60,000 nucleotides of DNA, taken from Owenia fusiformis. Lineage: Eukaryota; Annelida; Polychaeta; Sabellida; Oweniidae. A program made the translations under genes and the position numbers. Location: positions 9,329,278 to 9,389,277 of the forward strand of contig CAIIXF020000008.1 in NCBI GenBank assembly GCA_903813345.2. Reading direction: 5' to 3'. The notes beneath the pieces are model-generated. The model made no database searches and was not told the origin of the DNA. It worked only from the letters and a program-made list of their open reading frames with translations. Of the stretch, positions 1 through 10,012 are shown one piece after another (position 1 is the first letter of the stretch; the number at the start of each line of letters is the position of its first letter).

Positions 1-700
1 CATATTGCGAAAAAATGTCTTGATAAATTAACATGAGCGTGTCATATAAAAAGAAAATGTATTGTGGATGGTTAAAACAGATTCTGCTGGGTTTCGAATC
101 CACTCTCTGGTTTTAAAAATGTTTAACCCCCAGCCTTAAACCCTGCACTTAACCGATTGTGACTCGCAGCTTTCATATCAATCAAAGGACATTTTTTTGA
201 ATCAACAAGTATTATTGTTTCCATGTTGTGATACTCGTTCTCTCATTGGTCAATTAGATACCATGTGACTAAAAATATATAGAGGTATTCCATTTCCCCC
301 TGCTTAGAAAACATGTGAGGAGTGTATTCACCAGCAGTGACGTCATTTTAAGTAAATACCACTATATATTCAATTAAATTGACGTCACATCACTTAATTC
401 CTGGGAGTTTAGTAAAAAGTATTTTCATCCAATATGACAGATGGTGAAGTTGTATCAGGAAGTCCTCCCAGGAAAAGGTAACTGTATAACAACTTTGGGA
501 TAAAAATTTTACAAATGTGTTCAAAAAGTCAACTAATCAAAGCACGAAGACTATGGACTTTAACATGGAAGATCCAAATCTAATTTTTATCCACGGTGAC
601 GGAGATCGTAAATTATAACAGAATATTGGCAAATGTTTGGACTAAACTTCATATCATTAACAATAGTGTACATACTTCTAACTTTATATTGTGTACTACT
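1..700. other. Intergenic, no gene seen
   Basis: AT-rich sequence with no supported exon and no clear repeat structure within the window. It ends at the first TTAA element. Confidence 0.5.
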
Positions 701-1112
701 TTAAGGTACAGCTGGAAAGTAAAATTTTGGTAAAAAATTGCTATACCTGCACATGTTATTTTCTGGTACAAAATAAAGTATGAAGGCATGTGTCAATTTC
801 CTTGCTTTTTTCAGGAAAGTATCATTACATTGTCTTCTTTTAGAATATCTGGTAGGGGTTCAATGGAAACTCCAGGAAATTCTGATATTTCACGCTTTCC
901 ATTTTTCCAAATTTTCTTTCAAAATTTCCAGACAACACAGGAGCTACCATTGACCTGTTTCCAGATATTATAAAAGTAAACAGTGTAATGATACTTTCCT
1001 GAAAAAAGCAAGGAAATACACACATGACTTCATACTTAATTCTGTACCAGAAAATAACATGTGCAGGTATAGCAATTTTTTACCAAAATGTTACTTTCCA
1101 GCTGAACCTTAA
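701..1112. mobile_element. Palindromic TTAA-flanked MITE, copy 1
   Basis: A 412-bp non-autonomous element bounded by TTAA on both sides. The two ends read TTAAGGTACAGCTGGAAAGT and, in reverse complement, TTAAGGTTCAGCTGGAAAGT. Arms of roughly 130 bp (about 701-830 and 985-1112) are near-perfect inverted repeats, so a single strand would fold into one long hairpin. A TTAA target duplication is typical of piggyBac and Kolobok superfamilies. No transposase is present, so the superfamily is an inference. Open frames inside are mirror images of each other and are not genes. Confidence 0.85.
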
Positions 1113-1922
1113 GGGGAAATAATAAAATTCATCTCCACAGAATTCAATACATGTAGATCTATTTTTATATTATTGTTTTATTCATTTCATTTTCGTCTTT
1201 GGCATTAGAAATGCGTATTGCACAACAGACAGTGAAGTTCTACCTTAGTAAATTTTTATGATGAGGTTTTCTAAAAAGAAACTGAAACTGAATTTTCCTT
1301 GAATGAAGAGGAAATAATTATTCCCAAAATCTAAATTGAAGTGACAATTACCCACCTTCTGCCATTTGGAATCACTATAGACTCGACTTCAAATCAATAT
1401 TGAAGCAGAAAATGTTGATATGTTACGATTTCATTTGCAGTGTTGCCCATATAAAGTTAATAAATCCAAAATAATCCTTTTGATAGAAATGAGGAAATTT
1501 GTAGATTTTTAATTTATTTTCGTAAGCTGTAAACAAGCATTAGATTAAAATAAATTTCAGATTTCCTTCAGTTTACGCCATTCAAATAATATAAAGCACA
1601 ACACATCATAAAAGTGGAGTATTGTGATTCATAATCCTTTATTTTAAGGTCATTTTAAAAATCCGTATAGTTCCAAATTCTTTAAAAATATCTTTATTTC
1701 TAAAAAGTGTTTGCCTACACTAATATTGAGAGTAAGAAAACCCGGATGTAAACAAAAATTTGAACAGGTAAATTTCCTCGATTATTTTGCTTTTTAGCTC
1801 TAGTTGTTACTAACTAGATGTAATTAAACGTTGGTTAACTGTAGCATAGTGTTCTCAAGAGTATTCTTACATCTAAATGAATAGCCTGATACACACAGGG
1901 AAGGGGTCTAACCTGTAATATA
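1113..1922. other. Intergenic, no gene seen
   Basis: About 800 bp between two copies of the TTAA element. No exon or repeat is supported. Confidence 0.5.
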
Positions 1923-1929
1923 CACTCTG

Positions 1930-2340
1930 TTAAGGTACAGCTGGAAAGTAACATTTTGGTGAAAAATTGCTATACCTGCACATGTTATTTTCTGGTACAA
2001 AATAAAGTATGAAGGCATGTATCAATTTCCTTGCTTTTTTCAGGAAAGTATCATTACATTGTCTTCTTTTAGAATATCTGGTAGGCGTTCAAAGGGAACT
2101 CCAGGGAATTCTGATATTTCACACTTCCTGTTTTTCCAAATTTTCTTTCAAAGTTTCCAGACAACACAGGAGTTAGCATTGACCTGTTTTCAGGTTTACT
2201 AAAAGTAGACAGTGTAATGATACTTTCCTGAAAAAAGCAGGGAAATACACACATGCCTTCATACTTAATTATGTACCAGAAAATAACATGTGCAGGTATA
2301 GCATTTTTTACCAAAATGTTACTTTCCAGCTGAACCTTAA
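1930..2340. mobile_element. Palindromic TTAA-flanked MITE, copy 2
   Basis: Second copy of the element at 701-1112, same ends and length. Left flank is TACACTCTG-TTAA and right flank is TTAA-GCATGATAAA. The mirror copy of this locus at 6220-6241 reads, in reverse, TACACTCTGTTAAGCATGA with a single TTAA and no insertion. The TTAA duplication and the element boundaries are therefore seen directly. Confidence 0.92.
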
Positions 2341-3484
2341 GCATGATAAAAGGCAAGAGTTATCTCATGAATGGGACCCTTACATGGCTCCTAAAAGGTA
2401 GAAGACACTAAATGGTGTGACACTATAAGCTGAATTTTGTCCACATGGAGCATGTGCACAATACTAAAGACATGTAAAATTGAAATCCAAATAATAGAAA
2501 TTACTCACCAGCTCGCCTCTACCGGAAGTTATGATACGTTATGGTGTAACTACGGTAATTAATTTTAAAATATTGAAAAAATCAACAACATTCAATTTCT
2601 AGGGTGAACAACCATTTTCGAGCGAATTTGCCGATATAATAACAATATTTTTGAGTTCCCCTAGGCTATATATAAACTTCATCAATACACAGTATATTCA
2701 ACATAGGTTTTGCTTCTCGATTTTTAAATATCACTATGCAAAGACAGGGACTCATTTTAGGTAAAATCATTGCTTCACCAATGAAAATTAAAGGGAACGT
2801 TAGCTCACAAAATAAATAAATCCATTACAATGTTAAGTATATGATTTGAAAGATTGTCTGGATTATATGTGTGATCGATTGATGCATAAACAAACATATT
2901 CATTTCAACTTGCAGACCTCCATTCTGGCTCATGTATAGGCCTAAGACGCCATATTGCCTTATGTATTGTACTGCCCATGCGTGCATACTTAATGCGTGA
3001 CGTCACATCGACAGAGATCAGCGATCAAGTTTGACTAAAAAATTAAAAGATCCACACTTAACAGCACAAAAATGATATCAATGATCGCCTATTTCATATC
3101 AAATATGAAGGATGTAAGGTTTAACATTTTTCATGTTATTTAGTATTTACAGAAGCAGAGCTTGTAAAGAAACCAAGTTTTAAATTCCGGTTTTGACTGT
3201 TGACAAAAATAAAGAAAAGAGAGAAAGGGGCGACTTGTTAGAAACAATGACATGAAATTGTGAATAAAAAAGATATTATTGTGGGTTTTATTTTTTGAGA
3301 GTTCATCAAATACACTCATGTGTATTAATTTAAATATGTATTGTTATACCTCTCAGTTCTACCAAGGATTATAAAAACTGATCGAAATGGCTTCGTTTTT
3401 AAAGTATAAAAAACACTACCCTACCCGGAAGTAGTATAACATGTATATTGAAACCATGTGTAAACTGTAAATCACGTGAATTGG

Positions 3485-3560
3485 CTGATGCAATCAGGAT
3501 GTGACTGGTACAAAGTAACTATGATGCAATCAGGATATGACTTGTGCAAAATAATTGGCT
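3485..3560. repeat. Short tandem duplication
   Basis: Two adjacent, slightly diverged units of about 40 bp, each starting with GATGCAATCAGGAT and continuing through a (T)GACT..T..ACAAAGTAA-like segment. Seen by eye; no coding content. Confidence 0.6.
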
Positions 3561-4239
3561 TCACCTAGAATTCGCGATCTTTGCTCTTTAGCATAACATG
3601 AAGACATGTTTTGTGATTAAGTAGCTAGATTCAAATACAAACTAAATGAATATAACATAAACCAACCATCATTTGTTCCAATCATGGCGAATTTTCAAGG
3701 AAATACGTGTAACTGAATGTAAATCAACAGCGGAGCTCTTCAATTATGAGGTGAGAAAAATGTAAAAATAAAAACAAAAAAAAATCTCACAGAATAGAGC
3801 TATTTATACGATTCTAAGTACATTTTAAGTACTCCATACATTAATGTAAGTATAAAAGCCATTAACCTCAACTGGGAAGCACTTTCCAACTATTTTTACG
3901 GCTTGAATTGTAAGAAAATGGCACTTATCTCAAAAAATGGAATTTGAAAGAATCTCAATTTATTGTGAAGATGAAGTTTATATATATCTGTTTATGGGGG
4001 TGCGAATATATAGTCATAGTATGGGCTAATTCGCTTAAAAATGGCGATATACACCTCAGAACTTGTATTTTGTGATTTTTTCAATATTTTAAAATTAATT
4101 ACCGTAGTTACACCATAACGTATCATAACTTCCGGAAGAGGCGAGCTGGTAAGTATATTTCAGTTCTTTTGACAGTTCAATTTTACATGTCTTTAGTATT
4201 GTGCACATGCTCTATGTGGACAAAATTCAGCTTATAGTG

Positions 4240-6121
4240 CAGAGCTGTCAAGTGTCCCGCGAATGGCGGGATTATCCCGCGAATTCGATCAAAATTAGGC
4301 TAATTCGCGTGTCCCGCAATGTCCCGCGAAGTCCCGCAAATGTGGCTTTCGACCTCCGCGAATTTCCGAAATTGTTGCAATCCCCTATATTGTGATTATC
4401 TAATCTTATATTTATAAGAAGCTAAGTTTTTGCACTTTTGAGGAGTAAAGTTTACCTAATTTTAAGTACCTAGCATGCTGTTGTTTGGTATCAAAATAAA
4501 GAGGAAGGGTTCAACTTTCATTTTAATTACGACAATAGGGATGTAGGTCAAATAGTTCCAACGTTGGCCTTTTTACTATCCGTGTGGCCTTCATCTCAGA
4601 ACTGAGCAAATGTTAGCAAACGCGAGTTACAATAAATGGACGCTGATATCTAGAAAGGGTTTGTAGAAAAAACCGGGTACCGGGTAGTAAATCCTCCATG
4701 CTGGGTTCAAACTTGGTACCCGGTACCCGGTCAAAAAACGGGTAAGCTTACCCAAAAACAAAACGAATATACGAGTATAACATAATTAGATTATCAGAAA
4801 ACGTGTAAGATTTGTTTTGAATTTACAAAAATGTGTGTAACATCCTTCAAAATTGAGCTAGAAGCTTCAAATAAAAAGCATATTTTAAGGCTCTTTTCTT
4901 CCTCTATCGTCATGACCATATTTTCATCGGTTATGGGGGGGGGTGCGATCGCACCATCGCACCCTCTCCCGGCTACGCCTATGACATTGTAAAACATAAC
5001 AATTTAGTGGACAATTCAGTGGACATTTTGTCGACAGTTGGGATAACTTAAATTATGATTAATAATCAAAATCTTACACATTGCATCATGTAAATTAACA
5101 CACGTCACCTCTCTGCTAAAGCAACGATAGCAATTTACAGATTTAAATCATAATCAAAACAATTCACGTACCAACATACGAACTATTGAAAATAGAGTAA
5201 AATTAATTTGCCTTGTTATTCAAATCGTCTTACAATGTCATTGGCGTAGCCAGGTGAGGGTGTGATGGTGCGATCGCACCCCCCCCCCTCCCCCTTCATT
5301 ACCAATGGAAATATGACCATGATGATAGAGGAAGAAAAGAGGCTTAAAATGCTTTTTATTTGAAGCTTCTATCTCAATTTTGAAGGAAGTTACATACATT
5401 TTTGTAAATTCAAAACAAATCTTACACGTTTTCTAATGATCTAATTATGTTGTATATTCGTATATTTCGTTTTTTGGGTACCCGGTTTTTTCGACCGGGT
5501 ACCAAGTTTGAACCCAGCATTGAGGATTTACTACCCGGTACCCGGTTTTTTCTACAAACCCTATCTAGAAAAGTAACCTCATTCCCTATAATTTGATGTA
5601 GATTAATCGAAACCCTATACCATGGGCTTTCAATTGAAATAATATTTCTATGCGTATTTTGTGAAGTTATGTTGACGTTTATTTAAGTTACAATGTAACC
5701 GTGCATTATATTTGATTAATCAGTATCTGAAAGTTTGATTTAAGTACTTCTACATGCTTTTACATTAGTCCCAATCACGCAAATCCCTTGAATGTCCCGG
5801 GACATCCTGCAAATTTAGGTGGATGTCCCGCGAAATCCCGCAAATTTAGGGTACTTTGTCTAAAAAATCTGTCCCTCTATGAAGTTTTTGGTGGTACACC
5901 TGTTAACTGTCCCGCAATTAGGGTGTTTGTCCCTCGAATGGTCCTGCGAAATCCCGCGAATTTGATAAAAAAAATCTCCTATTAGCGCAATCACGCAAAT
6001 CCCTTAAATGTCCCGCAAAATCCCGCGAATTTAGTAGATGTCCCGCAAAATCCCGCGAATTTTGGGCACTGGGTCTAAAAAATCTGTCCCGCGAGAAAAT
6101 CTTTAGGGGTTGACAGTACTG
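4240..6121. mobile_element. hAT-like non-autonomous element with TCCCGC repeats
   Basis: Ends are CAGAGCTGTCAAGTG on the left and, in reverse complement, CAGTACTGTCAACC on the right. ATAGTG flanks both sides (4234-4239 and 6122-6127). The mirror locus in the left arm near 2425 has the uninterrupted site, so insertion with a 6-bp duplication fits. Both subterminal regions (about 4250-4340 and 5770-6080) carry many degenerate copies of TCCCGCGAAT / TCCCGCAAATTT. No transposase is present. The CAG..CTGTCAA ends resemble hAT elements, but 6 bp is shorter than the usual 8-bp hAT duplication. A foldback element sits inside it. Confidence 0.75.
4656..5562. mobile_element. Foldback element with 8-bp target duplication
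   Basis: A 907-bp element with about 335-bp inverted arms (4656-4990 and about 5232-5562). The outer 40 or so bases are identical, beginning AGGGTTTGTAGAAAAAACCG. ATCTAGAA flanks both sides (4648-4655 and 5563-5570), a clean 8-bp duplication. The arms contain GGTACC-rich (ACCGGGTACCGGGT) and GCGATCGCACC segments. No coding capacity is seen. The 8-bp duplication suggests hAT or another 8-bp superfamily. Confidence 0.88.
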
Positions 6122-6769
6122 ATAGTGTTACATCATTTAGTGTCTTCTACCTTTTAGGAGCTATGTAAGGGTCCCATTCATGAGATAACTCTTTTATTTC
6201 TAACTAAACTTCTTGCCTTTTATCATGCTTAACAGAGTGTAGCACCAACTGAAAATAAAATAAAAAATTCCTTGTCATCTCAAAACACAGATATTGGCCA
6301 GATCGTTTTGTAGTAGGATCATAGGCTCAAAGAATAATACAGAAGATACGACACTAAATTGGAAAATTTCGAAAAAAAAGTGACCACCTTTCAAAACGTT
6401 CCTTATACAAAATGGTACCTGTTTCCCCGTGACAGATTTTGCACTTATTTTGTAGCTGAGATCTTCATCTTTCTATTTCTACTTGTTTGGTTTCGAGTAA
6501 ATAACCTATGGATGCAGTTATTTGACTTTCAATACGGCGAATATTTTTCACGAAATCCGGACTCTTGTGTGTCCAAATATCATTGTAATGATGACGTCAC
6601 ATTTCTGGAACCACGGGAGCAACATTCAGATTTGGACAGACAAGAGTCCGGCGATAAAATATCACTGTTTTGGCCTCTTATCAACGCAGTATTGCTTGAA
6701 TAACGGCCATTGGTGATAAAAAAGGTAAAGAATAACAAGACCCTTCGAATGAGGTATGATTTGTCTCAT

Positions 6770-7580
6770 TATCCCAACGAACGAAATTCGGTAGGGATAT
6801 AGTGAAGCCCTCCGTCCGTCTGTCCGTCCGTCCGTCCGTCCGTCCGTCAGTCCGTCAGTCAGTCAGTCAGTCCGTCCGTCTGTCCGGAAGATAACTCAAA
6901 TACTAGTAGATGGATTTTCTTCATATTTACTGGAAAGATGTATATTGGTGAATAGTTTTACGCAAAAAAAATCTATATATTTTTTTCAAGATGGCCGCTG
7001 CTTTAAAAATGACGGGACTTTTTCGCAAAAATCATAAATTTTTCATTCTAAACCAAAGTAATTAATATTATTGTTTGAAATTTTGGAAGTATATTCACAA
7101 CATCTATCTATTTCACATATATTCCGTGTTTTTCATCCTGACCCCCAGGGGCCGTGTATGGGGGGACAGGAAAACAGAAATTTTCGCTAATTTCTAGATC
7201 TTTCTGAAGTATAGCTTTATTATACTCAAATGAAAGGCAATTAAGAGTAGATTGCAAATATTGTATCTTTTTTCTGATTCGAGCCTCGTAAAATTCAAAA
7301 TGGCCGTCTAATGTACGATTTCGCAATAATTTTTTGATCCCTTCAAAGTATGGCTATATTATACTCAAATTGAAGGAATTTTGAAGTAGATCACAATTAT
7401 GGTATTATTTTTCAGATCTGTATCTTCGAAAATTCAAAATGGCTGCTTTGCAGGAATTCGCAATTCTAAAATCTAATTTTTTCAATTTTAACCAAAGTAA
7501 TGAGTATAATTGATTGGAATTCGGTAATTGATATTTTGTTCGTTGGGATTTGCTACTCCGCGGAGTTGCCGTTATCTAGT
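6770..7580 (+). mobile_element. Non-autonomous Helitron-like element with TCCG microsatellite
   Basis: The right end has the classic Helitron 3' signature: a perfect 12-nt palindrome ACTCCGCGGAGT (7555-7566), a short spacer, then CTAG (7576-7579) followed by T. GTTCGTTGGG near the 3' end is the reverse complement of CCCAACGAAC near 6776, giving short subterminal inverted repeats. A (TCCG)n tract with TCAG variants occupies about 6812-6886. This architecture is known from mollusc Helitron-like and 'pearl' repeats. The 5' boundary is approximate. A second, older 3' end of the same family lies at 43864-43926. Confidence 0.7.
6812..6886. repeat. (TCCG)n / (TCAG)n microsatellite
   Basis: Tandem tetranucleotides, mainly TCCG with TCTG and TCAG variants, inside the Helitron-like element. 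Confidence 0.9.
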
Positions 7581-7927
7581 ATTTTTCAGAAATGGCTCCA
7601 GAATCGTCATTTTAAAATTTGAAATTTTCTGAGGTGTCTCATCTTGAGGAAATATTATTGAGCTACTGATCCTACTACAAAAGAATCTGGCCGGGATCTA
7701 TGTCTCAAAACAACAAACAATGAAGTACATCATTTGATAGATAATTGGTACAGCAATATAAAATATACATGCCGATGCGATTAGAGTCATACAAGTCGAG
7801 AGTTCTAGAACTTAGGATATTTTTCTTGTTATCTTGACATTTTATGATGTTTACTTACCTATTTTTATGAAGCTTATGAAATTTTTTTCAATATCCAGCC
7901 CCCGACATGTTGGAAATAGGCACGACT

Positions 7928-8259
7928 CAGGCCTGTCAACTGTCCCGCAATTTGCGTATTTGTCACGCATTTGCTGAAGAATTTGAAGTCATGCCAGTTA
8001 TTTTTGCGTGACAGAAAATGTCACGCAAATACGCATTTTACCTGGTAATTGTCAAGCAAAAATATTTCTGTAGAAAAATTTCTAAAAAAGATCGTCTACA
8101 CAGCAAAAATACGAACGCCGGAAAAAAACGTACGCATTTCGTTCGGATTTTTCACGCGAATTACGTATATGTCACGCATTCCGTTCGAAATTTTTCGTAC
8201 CTACCACCTACCACATTTCCAAGTCACTCATGTTAGGTGTTCCCAAGTTGACAGGCCTG
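7928..8259. mobile_element. CAGGCCTGTCAA-ended hAT-like MITE, copy A
   Basis: Perfect terminal inverted repeats CAGGCCTGTCAACT / AGTTGACAGGCCTG bound a 332-bp element. CGACT lies immediately outside both ends. The interior carries repeated (T)GTCACGCAT / CACGCAAAT motifs, the counterpart of the TCCCGC motif in the 4240-6121 element. The overlapping open frames at 8018-8360 run across this repeat and are not credible genes. Confidence 0.8.
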
Positions 8260-8965
8260 CGACTGCACTGAACGAAAATTGTTGTAAGGCATTGCAGTGT
8301 CTTGGTATAAACACTGCGGCAAGTAGAATTTATAATCTAAAATTGTTGAAGGTGCCATGATACTAAACAGGAAATGACAAAACAGGAAGTGACAAAAAAT
8401 TTTGCATTTTTAGACATTTTTTGAACAAAGATAACAGAGTTCTGTTTTGACCTCCAGTCAATCCAACTAGTTCCACATACCATTTACAGGTCCAGGATCA
8501 CAATGTTCATAGTCAGAATGACCCAAGACTATATCCTCTAGTCTGAAATTTTTTTGAAATTTGGAATGAAAATATTCAGACTATAGCCCACATATGTTAA
8601 AACTTGTGATTAAAAATATTTGTTTACATAGGAAGTGCCATTCAAAATGGCCGACTGGGTAAATTAATTTGCATACTTGTTACTTCCCCTAGCTTTATTT
8701 CCATTTGACAATATGCTGTGTTACTTTTCATAGCATTTAATTGTACCTTACTACTTAATTGAATTGTTATAATGCTTGTTTTTGGGAAGGGAAGTTTCCT
8801 AAAATTGATAATTGTGTGCCTGAAATTTCCTGTTTTTTCCCACAGGAGGGACATAATGATCAATAGACTGAATTCTCAGGTAATTCAGTCTATTGGATAT
8901 AGACTAAGAATGACCCTAAACATGATGAAATAACCTTTTCAGCCCTCTGAAAAATAGCTAAAAGT
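8260..8965. other. Intergenic with a MITE-end fragment
   Basis: 8310-8335 contains GCAGTGTCTTGGTATAAACA followed by CTGCGGCAAG. This closely matches the hairpin end of the 9-bp-duplication element at 34819-35242, so a fragment of that family lies here. The rest shows no gene. Confidence 0.45.
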
Positions 8966-8967
8966 AC

Positions 8968-9178
8968 GAGGTAGGAAAGGTCACTTAACAGAATGCTTTG
9001 AATTTTTCAGAAAATATGCCCAATATATTGCTCTAAATGATACAATCTTTGAAAATTTGATATCATTCATTTTGTTTCAGAAAATTTCCTAAAATTTCAA
9101 AGATTGTATCGGTTAGAGCATTATATATTGGGCACATTTTCTGCAAAATTCAAAAGATTCTGTTCAGTGACCTTCCCT
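8968..9178. repeat. Long hairpin (inverted repeat)
   Basis: Two arms of about 85 bp (8968-9055 and 9090-9178) are inverted copies with few mismatches, including GATACAATCTTTGAAA and its complement. The spacer is only about 35 bp. Likely a MITE remnant. Confidence 0.8.
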
Positions 9179-9339
9179 AAAATTACTGATTGTCCGGGAG
9201 AAAAATCCGGACGAACTGTTCCCTTTAAAGTTTGCGAGATTTTCAAAAATTTTAAAAACAAAAATTTTAAAAAAATTTTAAAAATGTGAAAAAGATTTTT
9301 AAAAAAATCTGAAAAAAATTTTTAAAAAAGGAGCGGGAC

Positions 9340-9535
9340 CGGGTCTGGATACAGCGTGTATCCATCCCTGTCCCGGGCCTTGGAGATAGCTCCCTAGATA
9401 CATTATATATTCCTGCTCGTGACGTACCTGGAACCTCAGTAGGTATGAAATACATAGGGGTTATGCAATGGGAGGTTTTGGATACAGGGAATATCCCAAG
9501 GGATATTCCATGTATCCAAACCGACCATGCATAAC
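9340..9535. repeat. Cluster of short palindromes
   Basis: Contains GGATACAGCGTGTATCC and a larger hairpin (about 9475-9528) built from GGTTTTGGATAC...GTATCCAAACC with an inner AATATCCC/GGGATATT pair. It borders the Crypton-type element and may belong to it or to a related copy. Confidence 0.55.
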
Positions 9536-9538
9536 TGT

Positions 9539-10012
9539 TGTATTCCATACCTGATGAGGTTGATTTAATTCAGTTTCTGTCAGATAAAAAAACTTGACAA
9601 ATATTTATTCAATTCTTCTGGTTCTATGGTTTCGCATGGCCGAAGCTCACCCTTAGTAGCCAAGTAATCATGGAGTACTCCGACATCTAAACACGTTTTC
9701 TTCGTTGTGTGTTCATTTGCAGTGTTTTCTAAGAAACTATCAACATCATTTGTTTCAAATCTTACATTTTGTTCCGTTCTTTCGTCTGCCATCTTTGTCT
9801 TTTGTTTAGTTCAGTGCGCTGAAATATTTATGACGTAAATTCCCGGGGCGAGACATACACCTATCGTATGTCCCGGAGGACGGCTTGTGGGGGACATACA
9901 ATTTATATGTCCCGGAGCTCCAATGGAGCGGGACATACAAAAAATATTTGCCCTGATATGGAATATATTCTCGGTTGATATGTCCCTGAAACCTCATCAG
10001 GTATGGAATACA
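9539..10012 (-). mobile_element. Crypton-like element with recombinase fragment
   Basis: GTATTCCATACCTGATGAGG at the left edge and its complement CCTCATCAGGTATGGAATAC at the right edge frame a 474-bp segment. On the minus strand it encodes a short protein resembling the start of Crypton-derived DUF3504 proteins (see 9580-9792). Between that reading frame and the right edge lie stacked palindromes (9840-9945) built from GTATGTCCCGG / GGGACATAC units, which could be recombinase binding sites or promoter structure. Classical Cryptons lack terminal inverted repeats, so the inverted edges suggest a non-autonomous derivative or a separate MITE that captured the fragment. Confidence 0.5.
9580..9792 (-). 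pseudogene. Truncated DUF3504 / Crypton-type N-terminal fragment
   Basis: ATG at 9792 opens a 70-residue frame. Its second half (DVGVLHDYLATKGELRP, then the EPEELNKYLSSFF segment) resembles the N-terminal SAM-like region of DUF3504 proteins (KIAA1958, ZMYM and Crypton families), which precedes a tyrosine recombinase domain. In that family the sequence normally continues into the catalytic region; here it stops right after SSFFI. No catalytic Arg/His/Tyr region follows, so it cannot be an active recombinase. I judged the similarity from memory of the family pattern. Confidence 0.55.

Larger units (their letters stand above)
1923..6239. mobile_element. Large inverted-repeat element hosting nested insertions
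   Basis: A long diverged inverted repeat. The left end reads TACACTCTGTTAA and the right end reads TTAACAGAGTGTA. The left arm (2341 to about 2690) matches in reverse the right arm, which is split between about 3960-4239 and 6122-6239. Possible TA dinucleotides flank it (1921-1922 and 6240-6241), as for Tc1/mariner-like elements. The left arm is interrupted by the TTAA MITE at 1930-2340 and the right arm by the element at 4240-6121, so the order of insertion can be read. The centre (about 2690-3960) shows no transposase or host gene. Confidence 0.65.
6279..7718. mobile_element. Inverted-repeat element carrying an inserted Helitron
   Basis: Arms of about 55 bp at roughly 6280-6340 and 7655-7718 are inverted repeats; each contains TTTTGTAGTAGGATCA in one orientation or the other. 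A diverged relative lies at about 27060-27560 and shares the run TTTTGGCCTCTTATCAAC. The Helitron-like sequence at about 6770-7580 interrupts this element. Open frames here (for example 6359-6703) have no recognisable domain and are not supported as genes. Confidence 0.6.

Noticed and set aside
788-2356. Four open frames sharing the SFFQESIITL protein sequence on both strands
   Set aside because: They are translations of the palindromic TTAA MITE arms in two copies; the similarity is repeat-derived.
6359-6716. 114-residue plus-strand frame with a hydrophobic stretch
   Set aside because: It lies inside an inverted-repeat element, has no in-frame ATG of good context and no recognisable domain.
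8018-8360. Overlapping frames of 72 and 103 residues
   Set aside because: They translate the TCACGC repeats and run across the end of the hAT-like MITE.
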